Of a DNA stretch of 64,000 nt, positions 22,703 through 34,500 are shown in pieces. The notes under the pieces are model-generated. The model saw only the letters and a list, made by a program, of their open reading frames with translations. It did no database searches and was not told the DNA's origin. This DNA comes from Mortierella alpina (taxonomy: Eukaryota; Mortierellomycota; Mortierellomycetes; Mortierellales; Mortierellaceae), in assembly GCA_029449245.1 (NCBI GenBank), contig JANATF010000002.1, positions 3,658,001 to 3,722,000 of the forward strand, read 5' to 3'. Position numbers and translations under genes: made by a program. Each line of letters opens with the position of its first letter. The stretch's first letter is position 1.

Positions 22703-24583
22703 GGCGTTTGACTTTTTTTCTTGTTTAGATATTTTCGCTCTGCTCCTTATATGTCAAGCTGTTGCGTTGAATAATGGCTGCAGTATCTGGAGCTGTCCTG
22801 CACAAGTGTCGTTTATATCCTGTATTCCTGTACTAGCAACACTTGTCCTGGAGTTGGCTACGAACGCTGTTATGCGAGTCAATGTGACAAGAGGCGCATT
22901 AGTCAGAGCATTTGTATAGTGAGTAGAGACGATGAGGCAAGACAAAAGGGCGGCGGCATCAAAGACAGGAAGAGCAAAGGAGAACACAAAGTGTAAGACA
23001 GAGAAAAGGATAGGCAGAGAGCGAAAGGCTGAGAGACAGAGCGGGCAAGCAAGGCCAAGGAAAGAGCAGACAGAGCACATAGAGCAGACACGAACAGTCC
23101 TTCGAAGGTCTTGCTACTAAGGCGGCTGTGCCTTGTTCAATGCCGGTTCTGCGCGTGCGTACCTGGAGGATTCGTCGGCAAAGTGCACTTGGGTGGGGGT
23201 GGTGTATGTAGATGTGCAGGCAAGATGTCGCGTTTTGTTGCTGCTGCTATTGTGCTGCTGCCAGGTATGTGTCGGGACCTGGATGCGTCAGTGACTCAGG
23301 GGCAATTGCTTGTTGTCTTGCTTCAAAGCAGGGCAGGGAGCAGCCAAGGTGTGCGTGATGGAGAGGACGAGGCAAGGCAGACAGCGGCGGGTGAGGGGAG
23401 AACAAGAACGAGAGACGAAGGACGACGAGGAGCGGTGAAGGGCAGCAGGAGGATGAAGGTTTGGGCAAAAAAGGCCATGAGATGGTTGCCCAGTGCATGT
23501 ATATCCATGCACAGTCGGTGACGCCACTGATTTCCGTGCGCGGCAGTAAGCTTTTCGACCCCATCTGCTGTCCAACAGGTCATCTCATCCTCTCGTTCTC
23601 TTCTCTCTGCTCCTCCCTTGTCCCTTATCTCTCTCGCTCCCTCTCCCCCCCGCCCGTTCTTGCTCGCTGCCTCCCCTGTGCCCGTACCACCCCCCCATAT
23701 CTTCTCGTACCTCCACCTCGTGATACCTTATATATCGTAAGTGGGCAGCCTGATGGCGGATTCTCCCTCCAGGATGAGATGGCCTGTTTGTCAGGCCACA
23801 GCGCAACAGGCGACAAGGAGATTGCGTCTCTCCCGTCCTATTTTTTATGCAATATCATTTATCTCGCGGACAGCCTCATACATATCCTACACATCCCACG
23901 CAACGATGAAATATGCGCAGGTTCGGCTCAGGAACTAGACGCCCCTCTCCCTCTCCCTCTCCTGTGTTTGTGTGTTGTGTGTGCTGCCTGTGTGTTGTGT
24001 TTTTTTTTGTTTCCATCCGATGCACCGCCCCCTCCTCCCCCCTCCCCCCCACTGTGTTCACCATCTCGCGTGTCACCTGTGGCGATGAGGGGAGGGGAGT
24101 GACCCATCAGCGACTGGGCCACAGTCGACAACGGCTACGACGGTCGACTCGACTCACAATGGCCCCTCAGCCAGGCCTCCGACAGCCCCAAAACACCAAA
24201 AGAGACGGGGCGGGATATAGCTCTGTTGACTGAGCCATGTAGCGCTGGCTAGGCACGGCATTGGGGTCGTGGGTCGTGGATGGACCCGTGTCGCCTCGTT
24301 TTCATACTTCACCTCCATACCTCTCTCTGCTGCAGATGCTGCAGGCCTGGAAGCTGGTGTATTTTAACCGCTGCTAACTTTTCTCTTTCTCTCTCATCTT
24401 GTCTCTCCTTTCAATCATTCTGCGCCCTCCGCTCCATAACATCGACTTGTTGTCCTTCTTGCTTTCTCTTGCTCCTTTGCTTCGACTACTCTCCTACTCT
24501 CTCACTTCCCTCGCTCCTCTCACCACCTCACCACACAATCTCCTTCTCTGCCCCAGCCCCTAACCGTTTAATCAGTTGCAAAA
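22703..24583. promoter_or_regulatory. divergent promoter region of PAC1 and RHO1
   Basis: 1.88 kb between two divergent start codons. Pyrimidine-rich on the RHO1 side (about 24380-24560). The long spacing upstream of RHO1 leaves room for a 5' UTR intron, but I cannot place one. Confidence 0.45.
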
Positions 24584-25751
24584 ATGGCCGAAATCCGCAG
24601 AAAGCTTGTTATTGTCGGCGACGGTGCATGTGGCAAGACCTGCTTGCTCATCGTTTTCTCCAAGGGCACCTTCCCTGAGGTGAGTTTCCCTGGCGCGAAC
24701 TGATCTAATCCGCTCGTCCTTTGCACCCAAACCAGCCCGTCGGACTCGGCCCATTGTTCCTAGTTGTCGTTTCTGAATCGTGTCTTGGCACAGGCTGGAA
24801 TATCGCTCTCATCTTCAGGAGAGCTACCACGTAGAGAAAGAAAGGACAAGGCAAACCGGAACCGCCTGGTGCCAGGCCTGCTGCACCATGAGACCAGGAT
24901 ACTCATAGTCGTTTTTGTGTCTACTATGCTTTGATGTTTAGATCTACGTGCCCACAGTCTTTGAGAACTATGTCACCGATGTCGAGGTCGACGGCAAGCA
25001 CGTCGAGCTTGCGCTCTGGGATACTGCTGGTACGGTATTCGGACATCAGCAGTGGTGCGTTGCGCAATATTAAAAACATGACACTGGCCCTGATGCGCAC
25101 TGCTATTTTTCTACTCCATCCTAGGCCAAGAGGATTATGATCGTCTTCGTCCCCTCTCTTATCCCGACTCCCATGTGATTCTCATCTGCTTTGCGATCGA
25201 TTCGCCCGACTCCCTGGAGAACGTGCAAGAGAAGGTAAAGCCACACTTTTGTTAAAAAAAAAGACCAACTTGGCAGCGATGTTAGCAACACCCTGCTAAC
25301 ACCCTTTATTTGCTGTCCATAGTGGTTCTCCGAAGTCCAGCACTTTTGCGGAGGATTGCCCATTATCTTGGTTGCCTGCAAAAAGGATCTTCGATACGAT
25401 CAGCGTACAATTGAGGAGTTGAGGAGAAGCAACCAGGCTCCTGTCACTCCTGAACGCGTAAGTGTGACGCCTCAAATGCCCTAGGCTGATACTTGTGGAT
25501 ATGACAGTTGCTTTCATCAGCGCTTTTTGGTCGTTTGCCGGTTTGTATTCAACTCGATTTTTCGTTTTTGCCTTTTCTTATTCTTGCAGGGAGCTGAGAT
25601 TGCCCGCCACATCAAAGCAAGAGACTACCTGGAGTGCTCTGCCAAGACCGGCGAGGGTGTCCGTGAGGTGTTTGAGAGCGCTACTAGGGCCTCGCTGTTG
25701 GCCAAGCCCAAGGGTAAAGGTCGTCCCAACAGGAACTGCTTGGTTTTGTAA
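24584..25751 (+). CDS. RHO1: Rho1 small GTPase
   Basis: Rho-family GTPase controlling beta-1,3-glucan synthase, protein kinase C and the actin cytoskeleton in fungi. Exons 24584-24679, 24942-25029, 25125-25234, 25323-25457 and 25590-25751 give 196 residues. Motifs: P-loop GDGACGKT, effector loop [31 protein letters not shown] (guanine binding), CSAKTGEGV, a basic run [11 protein letters not shown] and the CAAX box CLVL, whose final Leu predicts geranylgeranylation. Every intron has clean GT-AG ends. All GTP-binding residues are present, so it should be active. Confidence 0.97.
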
Positions 25752-26091
25752 GCATGGGCTACCGATTTTTTTACCCCACCCCCACCCCCACTTGTCAGCC
25801 ATCTCTGATCACAGCGAGGTCGCAACTTTCCACTTTGCCTCACTTTTCCTTCTTTCCTTCTTGCATGGATGACTCTGGCACGCCATCCTTTCTTTGACGC
25901 GGGTCTTCATTCGCATTCTTATACTCTTCCCAAGTCATAAAAAAAAATCTTTATCCCCAAGTCATGTTCAGCGTACTCATGGAGTGAGAAATCAAAATGA
26001 AATCAAAATGTTTATTTTTAAGCATTACAGGAGAATAGGGCGATTATATGATGCGTTTGCGGATTTGTATTCTTGGGCTGTCGACGTCTAT
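25752..26091. other. convergent 3' region of RHO1 and PMA1
   Basis: 340 bp between two convergent stops. It should hold both polyadenylation regions; an AAAATAAA-like hexamer cannot be assigned with certainty. No gene. Confidence 0.5.
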
Positions 26092-29025
26092 TTATGCCTT
26101 CAAAGCCTCCAGAGCCTTGATCTTGAGACCCACCTGGCGAACATGGTCGATCGACGACCAGACGCGCTTCTGCTGGATAACGCGAACCTTGCGAGCGGCA
26201 AGTTTGTTCTTGCGCTCCTTTGTGGGCCAGGCATGGGCAGTGAACTCAAAGGTCCAGCGCTTGAAGATGTACACCTTGACGAAATCCAGGAAGACAAAGT
26301 AGACGAGCGACACACCGATAATGGCGATACCCCAGATCCAGCCAATGGCCTCCTCGACAATAACACCATAGACGCAGATCAACATGGCGAAGACCTGGGT
26401 ACCCATGACGGCGATGAAGAAGATGGGCGAAGGCATGTTCTCCCAGAAGTATCCTGACAGACGGGTCGAGAAGATGACGAAATGAGGTGCGGACGAGATG
26501 TGCAGGTACATGATGGCCTCAAGCTGGTGTGCAGAGACAACGATGACATCGCGGGCAATGAAGAAATGAGCGAACGAGAGGGCCGTCAACAGAGCGCCGA
26601 GGACGATTGAGAGGAAGATCAACTGACCGATTCTCCACTTGTCGGGGAGGGCAGAGATCTTTGCGTTATCAACAGAGATGACAAGGGTGGCGGCATCGTT
26701 CAGGATGCAAATCAAGATAAGCAGGATGGGCTTCATGTGCCACTCAAAGGCCATGGTGACGACGAAGAAGTACATCAGGAAATGGACCGTGGAGGTGATA
26801 CGGTACAGGGCATAGGAACGCATGCGCTGGAAGATGGCGCGGGAAGTCATCAAACCATCGACAATAGTCGACAGACCAGGGGCGAGCAAGACGATATCGG
26901 CAGCAGAGCGAGCAGCATCAGTGCATCCGTGGACAGCAATACCAACGTTGGCCTTCTTGAGAGCAGGGGCATCGTTGACACCATCACCCGTCATACCGAC
27001 AAGGATACCACGGTTCTGGAGCAACTCAACAACACGGTACTTGTGCTCGGGAATGACCTGGGCGAAACCATCGGCGCGAATGCAGTGCTCGGTGATCTCC
27101 TCATCTGACTTGTCAGCATCAATCAAGTGTCCAGCATCCAGAATAACACGACCCATGCCGAGACGGTGGGCGACTTCCTTGGCAATAATCTGCTGGTCAC
27201 CAGTAATCATCTTGACATCGACACCCATCTCATTGCAGCGACGGATGGTCTCGGCGGAATCGGGGCGAGGGGGATCAATCAGCGAGATCATTCCAACCAA
27301 CTCGTAGTCATCCATAGAACCCTTCTTGGTGCGGGCGACACCCAAGGCACGGAGACCGCGCTTGGCGAGAGAGTTGACAGCACGGACAGCATCATCGTCA
27401 CCGCCGACGAGGCGGACGATCACCTGGGGGGCACCCTTGGCGACCTTGAAGGACTCCTGGGTGTTCAAGTTCAGGACGGTGGCCTGGGTCATCTTGGTGG
27501 AAGAGTTGAAGGGCAAGAAAGAGGTGACCTTGAAGCCGGGGACCTCGTGCTTGCGCTCGCGGTTCTTCAGGATCTCGAGCTGTTCCTCAGCAGCGGTGCG
27601 GACAGCGTACTCAATGGGGTCGTTTGCACCGGGCTCGGCAGCGAGGTACGAGTACAGGAGAATGTCATCCGAGGTGTAGCGGTTGGTCAGGTAGGGCTCG
27701 TCGAAGGTCAGCTCGTTCAGGGTCAAGGTACCGGTCTTGTCGGAGCAGAGAACAGAGACAGAGGCCATCTCCTCAACAGCTGTCAAGCGCTTGACGATGA
27801 CCTTGCGGAGAGCGAGTTCCTTGGCACCCATGGCCATAGTGACAGACATGACAGTGGGGAGACCAACGGGAATGGCAGCAATGGTGAGGACGAGAACGCG
27901 CTCGAGGACGCGCTTGAACTCGCCTTGCTCGGTGTGGCGGTTCTTGACCATCAAGTAGGTGAAGATGATAAGAACAAGGATGACGGTGATGAGGATCAAA
28001 AAGTTTCCAATGCGGTTGATGATCTTTTGGAAGTGACCCTCCTCGGTAGCGACGGCCATAAGACCAGCGGCACGACCGATGAAGGTGTCGCCGGCAGTCT
28101 TGGTGACAACGGCCATCTGCTGACCCTGCTTGACGATCGAGGACGAGTAGACGGTGGCACCCTTGTTCTTTGACAGAGGCAGGGACTCTCCCGTCAGGGC
28201 AGACTGGTCAACCTGGAGATCACCCTCAGTGGCCTCTCCAGTGGCACCGATTCCGAGAAGACGACCATCGGCGGGGATGATGTCTCCGAGACGCAGAACA
28301 ATCACATCTCCGGGCACGAGGTCGGCAGTGTCGAGCTCGACCAGGTGGCCGTTACGCCAGCAGCGGGTCTTCAGGGCAAGGGTCTGCTTGAGGGCATCCA
28401 AGGCGGACTCGGCCTTGGCCTCCTCGACGAAACCGATGGTCGCATTGATGAACAACAGGGCCAGGATGATACCGAAGTCGGGCCAGTCCTAGAGCGAGCG
28501 CGAGTGTACAGCGGAGTAGAGCGTTAGGGGGGCATGCCTTCAGACCCTCGGTAAAAAAACATTTTTTAAAAAAATGCCGTGCCCCGAGCGCACGCTTTTT
28601 TTTTTTTGCTTTTCTCGTCCGCCCCTCCATTGCACCCCCACCCCTGTTTATGCATCGGCTTAATCCAGCGGGAAGAAAGCAATGACACAAGACAGCAGAC
28701 GTACCTCGACAATAGCAGCGCAAATGACAGCAATCTCAATCAGGTAGGCAATGGCGCCAGTGAAGTAGCTCAAAAACTTGAGAATGGGATGGCGTCTCTT
28801 CTCAATCAGCTCGTTGCGGCCAAAGGTCTCGCGGCGACGCTCAACCTCCTCGTCCGTAAGACCGACGAGAGGGTCGGTCTGGAGGAGGGCCTCGAGCTCG
28901 GGCGAGATCTCGTCAACGTGCTCGTGGTGGACCTGCTCTTCGAGCTGGACATTGCCGACCTTTTCTTCCTTGTGAGTATCTACAGGGCTGGCTCCAGCCG
29001 AGTGGGCCTCAATCTTCTCGCTCAT
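26092..29025 (-). CDS. PMA1: plasma-membrane proton-pumping ATPase (P3A type)
   Basis: ATP-driven H+ export pump that builds the membrane potential for nutrient uptake. Two exons, 29025-28705 and 28488-26092, give 905 residues. Visible: acidic N-terminus; membrane helices with GAIAYLIEIAVICAA; actuator motif TGESLPL; helix 4 AIPVGLPTVM; phosphorylation site SDKTGTLTLNE; nucleotide-binding KGAPQVIV; hinge MTGDGVNDAPALK; and a long membrane C-domain (HFLMYFFVVTMAFEW, ILICILNDAATLVISVDN). The C-terminus ends in KALEALKA and I see no match to the yeast Ser-Thr regulatory end, so inhibition may work differently (inference). All catalytic residues are present. The upstream region is unusually long and gene-free. 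Confidence 0.96.
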
Positions 29026-32000
29026 GGTGAGGGGAATGAGCTGGCAGTTGTGAGGAGCGTGTGTCCAGAGAGTGGGGAGGGGGAGAGAGGAGAGAGGGCG
29101 GAGGATAGGAGGTGGGGAGGGGGCTGGTCGGGGAGACAGCAGAGGTGCGGTAAAGAAAAGCGAAAAGCAAGGTTAGCTTCTTGTTTGACTCGTTTTTAGC
29201 TGTGTCGACGCATTTTCAGGGCAAGGCGAGCAATGGAGCGATAGAGCAGCCTATACGGAGGGAGGACGGAGAATGGAACGGAAGGAAGACAACTTTTGGG
29301 ACGATAGAGAGGCAGAGGGGCCGGAGCAATCATTTTTGGTACGCCAACGCATGTATCAAAGGGAGAAGGTGCAACGGAACCGTTGTACGCCTCTTTTTTG
29401 CGACAAGAGTGTAGGAGATATGAGATAGGGAGAGAGAGGCAGACAGACGGAGGCGGATGGGTGTGATTGTATGTGTGCGAGTGTGCGAGGGTGTGCCTGT
29501 GTGCGAGAGTTGTGTGCCACGCGAGTAGAGGACAAGGGTACTTACATGGACAGCGAGAGAGGTGAGAGAGGTGAGGGCGAAGAAGAGGGAAGGAAGGAAA
29601 AGAGAGGTTTACAACAAAGACAAGACGAAAAAACCGGCGGCCAAGCGCCTTTTATTTGTGGCGGAGGGCGATGGGTCCATGACGGGTGAGTGGTGCCCAG
29701 GTGCTGCAGCTTAGTGCCATCTCAGTGCGGCCACAGACAGCAGGCCTCCCTGCACCGGCAGCGAGTACACCCCCCACCGAGACAATTAAAGGCCAGAGGT
29801 CGATGGGCCAGAGACGGAGAAGGGTGAGGCGAGCAGGACCTGGAAAGGCAAACAGCGATAGAGAGGCCGATTGGCAATAGAAGTCTGAGAAGGATTTCCA
29901 TTTTTTTTTGTCTCCTGTGGGTCAATATGTAATACACGACTAAAGAACTGAACTAATGGGTCTTGCTCCCTATTCTATTGAATTGTCGCCCCATTGAGTT
30001 GCTCAACAGGCAACTCACGAACCCAAAGTAAAAGGAGCAGGGCTATTCCGTCGTCTGTGTTCTGTGTGAGTGGAGGGCGTGAGTGAAGGGTGTGTGTGGG
30101 TTTGAGGTGCACATGTGTGTGCAACATCTGTGTACCCGCTCCTCGCGATGGCAGGATGAGACACTGGTATAACGAGGGCGACACTCTTGTGCTCCTTGCT
30201 CTTGGCCTCCTTTGCTCCTGCTCTTGCCTGTCGCCCACCTGTTCCCGCCGTCATCTTCAAACCTCAGAGGGTTCACTGCAATAATTATAGCCATCAGTAT
30301 GATAGCCTGTGGCATGTACTGTACTGTGCAGCGCCGTGTGAGTGCAAGGTCTCTCTCTCTCTCTCGCTGCATTCTCACAGACACTTCATTACCCCACTCC
30401 TCCCGAGATCCACACGCTGGGCCATGCAAGTACGCGGAAACAGGATTTAGGGTGGGAAAAGGGAAGAAGGGCGGAAGCGAGAGATGTCAGCAAATGACGA
30501 GCAAACAAGGTCAGACAACGACATGATCTGCATCCTTCGCTAATTTTCACTCTTTGATTTTCATCGCCATCTCAGCACCCGCTCAAACACTCGGGTGCTC
30601 TCCCCGCACCTTATCTCCTTGGGCATTGCCAAAACAACCCGCCTCTCTCGCCTCAGCATTGGGACAGTTGTATGACGATTTGGACGAGGTATTTAGCGCA
30701 AACAACCACTGTTTTCTTGACAGTTGCGATTTGTGGGTATCATCTGGTGATTGGCCAAACCTTGCTCGAGATGCGCTTTGCTCTGGGCTCCGCAAGTTGT
30801 TCCCTTCCCTTGCTGGGACGACCTGCACTGCTGCCGTCGGGTTCGTGCCCACTTCTTCACTCTATTATTGAATTGTATCACTCAACGGCGAGAAAATGAC
30901 AAAAAGAAAAGTCCTTCGTATGGCACACACCAGGTCATATCTCTGATCAAAATCGCGTCTTCAGTGCTACCGGCACTCATCCTTCCTCGATCCCACACTC
31001 GATCCCCTCTCTTCTCTTCATTTCTCCATCTCCTCGCCCTCATCTTCGCAGCATAAGACAGGGAGTCAGAGATGTGTCAAAAAAATGTGACCCCAAATGT
31101 ATGTTCAGAAACAGGACGCCTCTCCCAAACAAAGGCATGCCGACTCTGTTTCCTCATAGTATGTTCCGCCGTAAGAAGCCACTGGCACCGTTCATTGTGC
31201 CTGAAATCAGCTTGGTTCCTCCGTCCTAGCCTATCAGCGACTCCCTGGTCACCTCTGCTGTGGGGAGCGCCCTCTTTGATCTGTATTTCATAGTTCGGCA
31301 TTTTTTTTATCGTGTCTCGTGTGCTTCATTCTTTGATCCTACCTCATGGACGAGTCGGGGATACAAGAGCCGGAGGAACAAACGAGACGGCCACGTTTTT
31401 TTGTTATCATGACTCTTTTGAACCTTCTTGGGGCTGTAAGAATTATCCCACGCCTCAAAATGAAAAGAATGAATCGTACCCTGTTCATTTTCTTTTCTTC
31501 TGTTACAACTGGCACGACTTTGTGTTCCCATGCGCTTGCGCTGTTTTCGCGCAAAGACCTTGCATTCTAGCCTTCGTGTGGGAGAAGTTTTGTTCACGGG
31601 GATCCTCTATCTGGTAAGGCTGCGCTACCCTGGTACATGCGGCTAGCCTCACAGGCAAAATGGCCGAGTTGTTTACTGTGCTGATTCCGCCCTTTTTTTA
31701 TTTTTTAGCAAGGTGTGCGACCTTAGTGAAGGATGAGACACGTCATAATACAAAAGAGACGATGAGTGTCGACTTTGCCGTATTTTTCCTTTGAGCAGCA
31801 ACACGCAGGACTGATGCGTTGATGTTGGTCTACTACAGAGCGGGATATTTGAAAGGTAGCATATCCATGCAGATAAACGTTAGTGCCGTACAGTAGAGTA
31901 GACAGCGTAGCTGATGACCACTGCAACAGTCGATCGGATCGGCCTTGTACGGGACCAGTGCATGTGTCTGCCTAGCAGTCAGTTGCTGACTACCTCCCCC

Positions 32001-32446
32001 TTCTTTGTGGCACTAGACTATGTAGAGCGACCTTCTTTTTTGCTTGACCCCATTGATCGCAATAGGTTTTTTTTGTCTATTCACCAGCGGTTTAGACTAC
32101 AGCACCTGGACTATATGTACCTAAAATACGAGAGATGTGTACGCGAACATGGTTGATGAGGATAGACTAGAGTTCAGAAAGGAATCGAAAGAGCATCAGG
32201 GACCAAGGCCAGGGGAACGAATGGCGGCTCTTGCCTGCGGCTGATTTATTTTTGTCCTTCTGGAGAGTCTAGAAAACCGAGGTTGTGTCCCCAATCCGCC
32301 TGTCGACCCGTCATACCTTTGTCCATCTGTGCGGCTCTATCCCCCCTCGTGACGGCCGATGTCAAAAGACGTGCTAGACCAATGCAATTCTTAGGATCGA
32401 GATCTCGGAACGCTTAAACACCAATAGTCTATCGCCCATCATGGCA

Positions 32447-32478
<32 letters not shown>

Positions 32479-33047
32479 GGCCATATCAGTAGTCTTTATT
32501 CGTTTTGAGTAGTCATTGCCGCCACAAATGGCTGTTTGAACTTTGAAAGATGCGGGGTTGAGGGGTGGGGTTTGGATCGCCTTGCTCTTTCGCGAGAGAC
32601 GACAAGGCACCGAGATACGCTTCGGTGAGATTGCGATGCAACATTTTATTTCTTGTGGACGATCCTGTTGAATGCTGCTGCAATCATCAGCCGATCCCTT
32701 TTCCAACCTTCCTCCGGTGACTATAGAGCTCCGCCTCCCCGCAAAAGCTGGATACTAGTGTCTATCCGTCGGAGCAGAAGCGGCAAAGAATGCTTCCGAT
32801 ATCGATGATCTCGCTGCCATCCAACGTCGTCCTTCACTTTTGCTGTTGTTGGCTTTTGTACGTGAACGTTCCTCAATCGCACCATTTTTTCTCGGTGCCC
32901 AATAAAAACTTGCACACGCCGCACGAGCAAACTATTCGGGTTGTCGGTTTGCTGTTCTTCCACACCTCGCGTGCAGACTTTAATGATATTAAACGCTACC
33001 TTATTGACTAAAAGTACACGGCCACACGGCCACAGCTAGCCTAGGGC
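29026..33047. other. 4-kb region without a recognisable gene
   Basis: Upstream of PMA1. Contents: GA-rich DNA (29070-29110, 29540-29600), a TGTGCGAG repeat (about 29470-29510), CT runs (about 30350-30362) and a 28-base T run (32451-32478). Several open frames of 60-130 codons exist on both strands, but none has a domain, conserved composition or a convincing splice structure. It may contain the PMA1 promoter, a 5' UTR intron or non-coding RNA; none can be shown. Confidence 0.5.
32451..32478. repeat. poly-T homopolymer (28 T)
   Basis: Uninterrupted run of 28 T. Read on the minus strand it is poly-A. No retrogene or target duplication was recognised next to it. Confidence 0.9.
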
Positions 33048-33455
33048 CTAGTCGTCTAGGGCACCCTGGGATGTGCACGACTCGGCCTCGATCATGACTT
33101 TGGGCAATGTGGAGGTGGTAGACTCTAGGTCTGATGTGGCCGTTTCTGAAATCCGTTTTGACTGACAAGATTCACAATCTCCCCGACAGGTAGATGATTT
33201 ACTCTTTTTTACACCAAGTGATCCTGCTCGTACCGTGTCCTCAATGTCAGCCAAGTCCACTGGGAGTGGTGTGCCGTCCATTCTTGGTACTAGTGCTGCC
33301 GGTGTTACCGTGCTGTTCCTAGCTGGCTTTGGGGCAGCTGACTGGGAGCAAGAAGAAGGCAAACTAGCTTCCAAAGTGATGGTGCTGCTGGTAGAGGGAT
33401 CTGAGGTGGAGATGGAGCATGGGCCGAGTGGGGAGGTTGTCTGAATGGCTAGCAT
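33048..33455 (-). CDS. hypothetical Ser/Thr-rich small protein
   Basis: Open frame of 135 codons from the ATG at 33455. The composition is Ser/Thr/Pro-rich with four Cys. The segment MDGTPLPVDLADIEDTVRAG looks ordered and could be a short helix. A CRGDCESC motif lies in the second half. No signal peptide or membrane helix. Not recognised. It could be a real small protein, one exon of a longer gene, or chance; codon composition resembles that of nearby real genes. Confidence 0.35.
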   Translation of the reverse strand: MLAIQTTSPLGPCSISTSDPSTSSTITLEASLPSSCSQSAAPKPARNSTVTPAALVPRMDGTPLPVDLADIEDTVRAGSLGVKKSKSSTCRGDCESCQSKRISETATSDLESTTSTLPKVMIEAESCTSQGALDD

Positions 33456-34500
33456 GACTGAAGTGAGAAAAAAAAAGGTCGGGCGTGATCCGCGGTGGGT
33501 TTGAAGGGTGGTGCGAGAGTGGCCAGGTCAGTGTCGTGAATGGATTGAATGCAGTGCGACGACAGCGCTTGTTATATATAGAATCATGCATCAGTAAAGG
33601 GTCGCCCATGACTGGCGACTCGGCTGGGGCCTTCATGGTGCGTGGTGCATTGTTTGGTCAATGCCCATTTTGCCTGACAAAGGTGAAACTGTAAACCAAG
33701 GATAGGTCTTTTTTGGGACAGCCTGCACGGCCACGAGAGACAAAGAAGGACGACCCGACCTGGCCGCTGGGCTGACGAGACCAATTTTGGTTGTACCCTG
33801 CTGTTTTGCCTGTGGTCTGTCTCGCCGATCGCCACAACTGAGGCCTTGCAGAAGAGATACGGATCAGACTGAACAACAATCTGCTGGTTGACATCAGCCC
33901 ACTCATTCCTCATGCCGGAGTCGTGCCTGAAACGTCTCTAAATCGACCCAACACCTCTGGAACTTCCCAGTCCATGGGAGCTGCCAATCGACGGCTGCTG
34001 AAGCTTGTGGTTCGTCTGCTCTGCCATGGGTTTTGTGTATCAAAGGTTAGTTAGTCTCTACTCTCGTTGAGACAACGGGCGCTCACATCAGCTCAGATCA
34101 GCTCACAGGAGAACGCGAGGCAGGTCCAGAGAGTCCAATTACCCCCCAGCTCTGCCACCAAGTGACCGCAGCACTGTCATCCATCGTCTCTCTGCCATTT
34201 TCAACCCGAGTACCTGGGCCAGAGGGCGCTCAGCCACAGCTATACCGCCCATGTTCCCTGAGGGTGATGTCCTAGACATCCATCAGCTCATCGAGACGTG
34301 CTTTCCGTACTGTCGACACAATTCGCCCAGTTTCGGTAAGCCGGCTAAAAAGCGATGTCTACACTGTGGATAAGGACGCATTGCAATGGCCGAGGCAAGT
34401 AACGCAGCTGAACACGGAGTAGAGAAACGATGGTCCAACGAACGCCATGCAGTCCTTCGTACACAAATGTTTATTCCGGCTCGTTGAGGTGAAAGGTTGA
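33456..34500. other. intergenic region, no gene seen
   Basis: About 1 kb between the minus-strand small frame and the RPN5 stop. A minus-strand frame at 33584-33913 has a coding-like start (NEWADVNQQIVVQSDPYLF) but then becomes low quality, so I do not call it. Confidence 0.4.

Noticed and set aside
26737-28173. Plus-strand frames opposite PMA1
   Set aside because: They are antisense shadows of the conserved ATPase coding exon; no domain is present.
30554-30871. 105-codon plus frame upstream of PMA1
   Set aside because: No recognisable domain, no splice context, and an equally long antisense frame.
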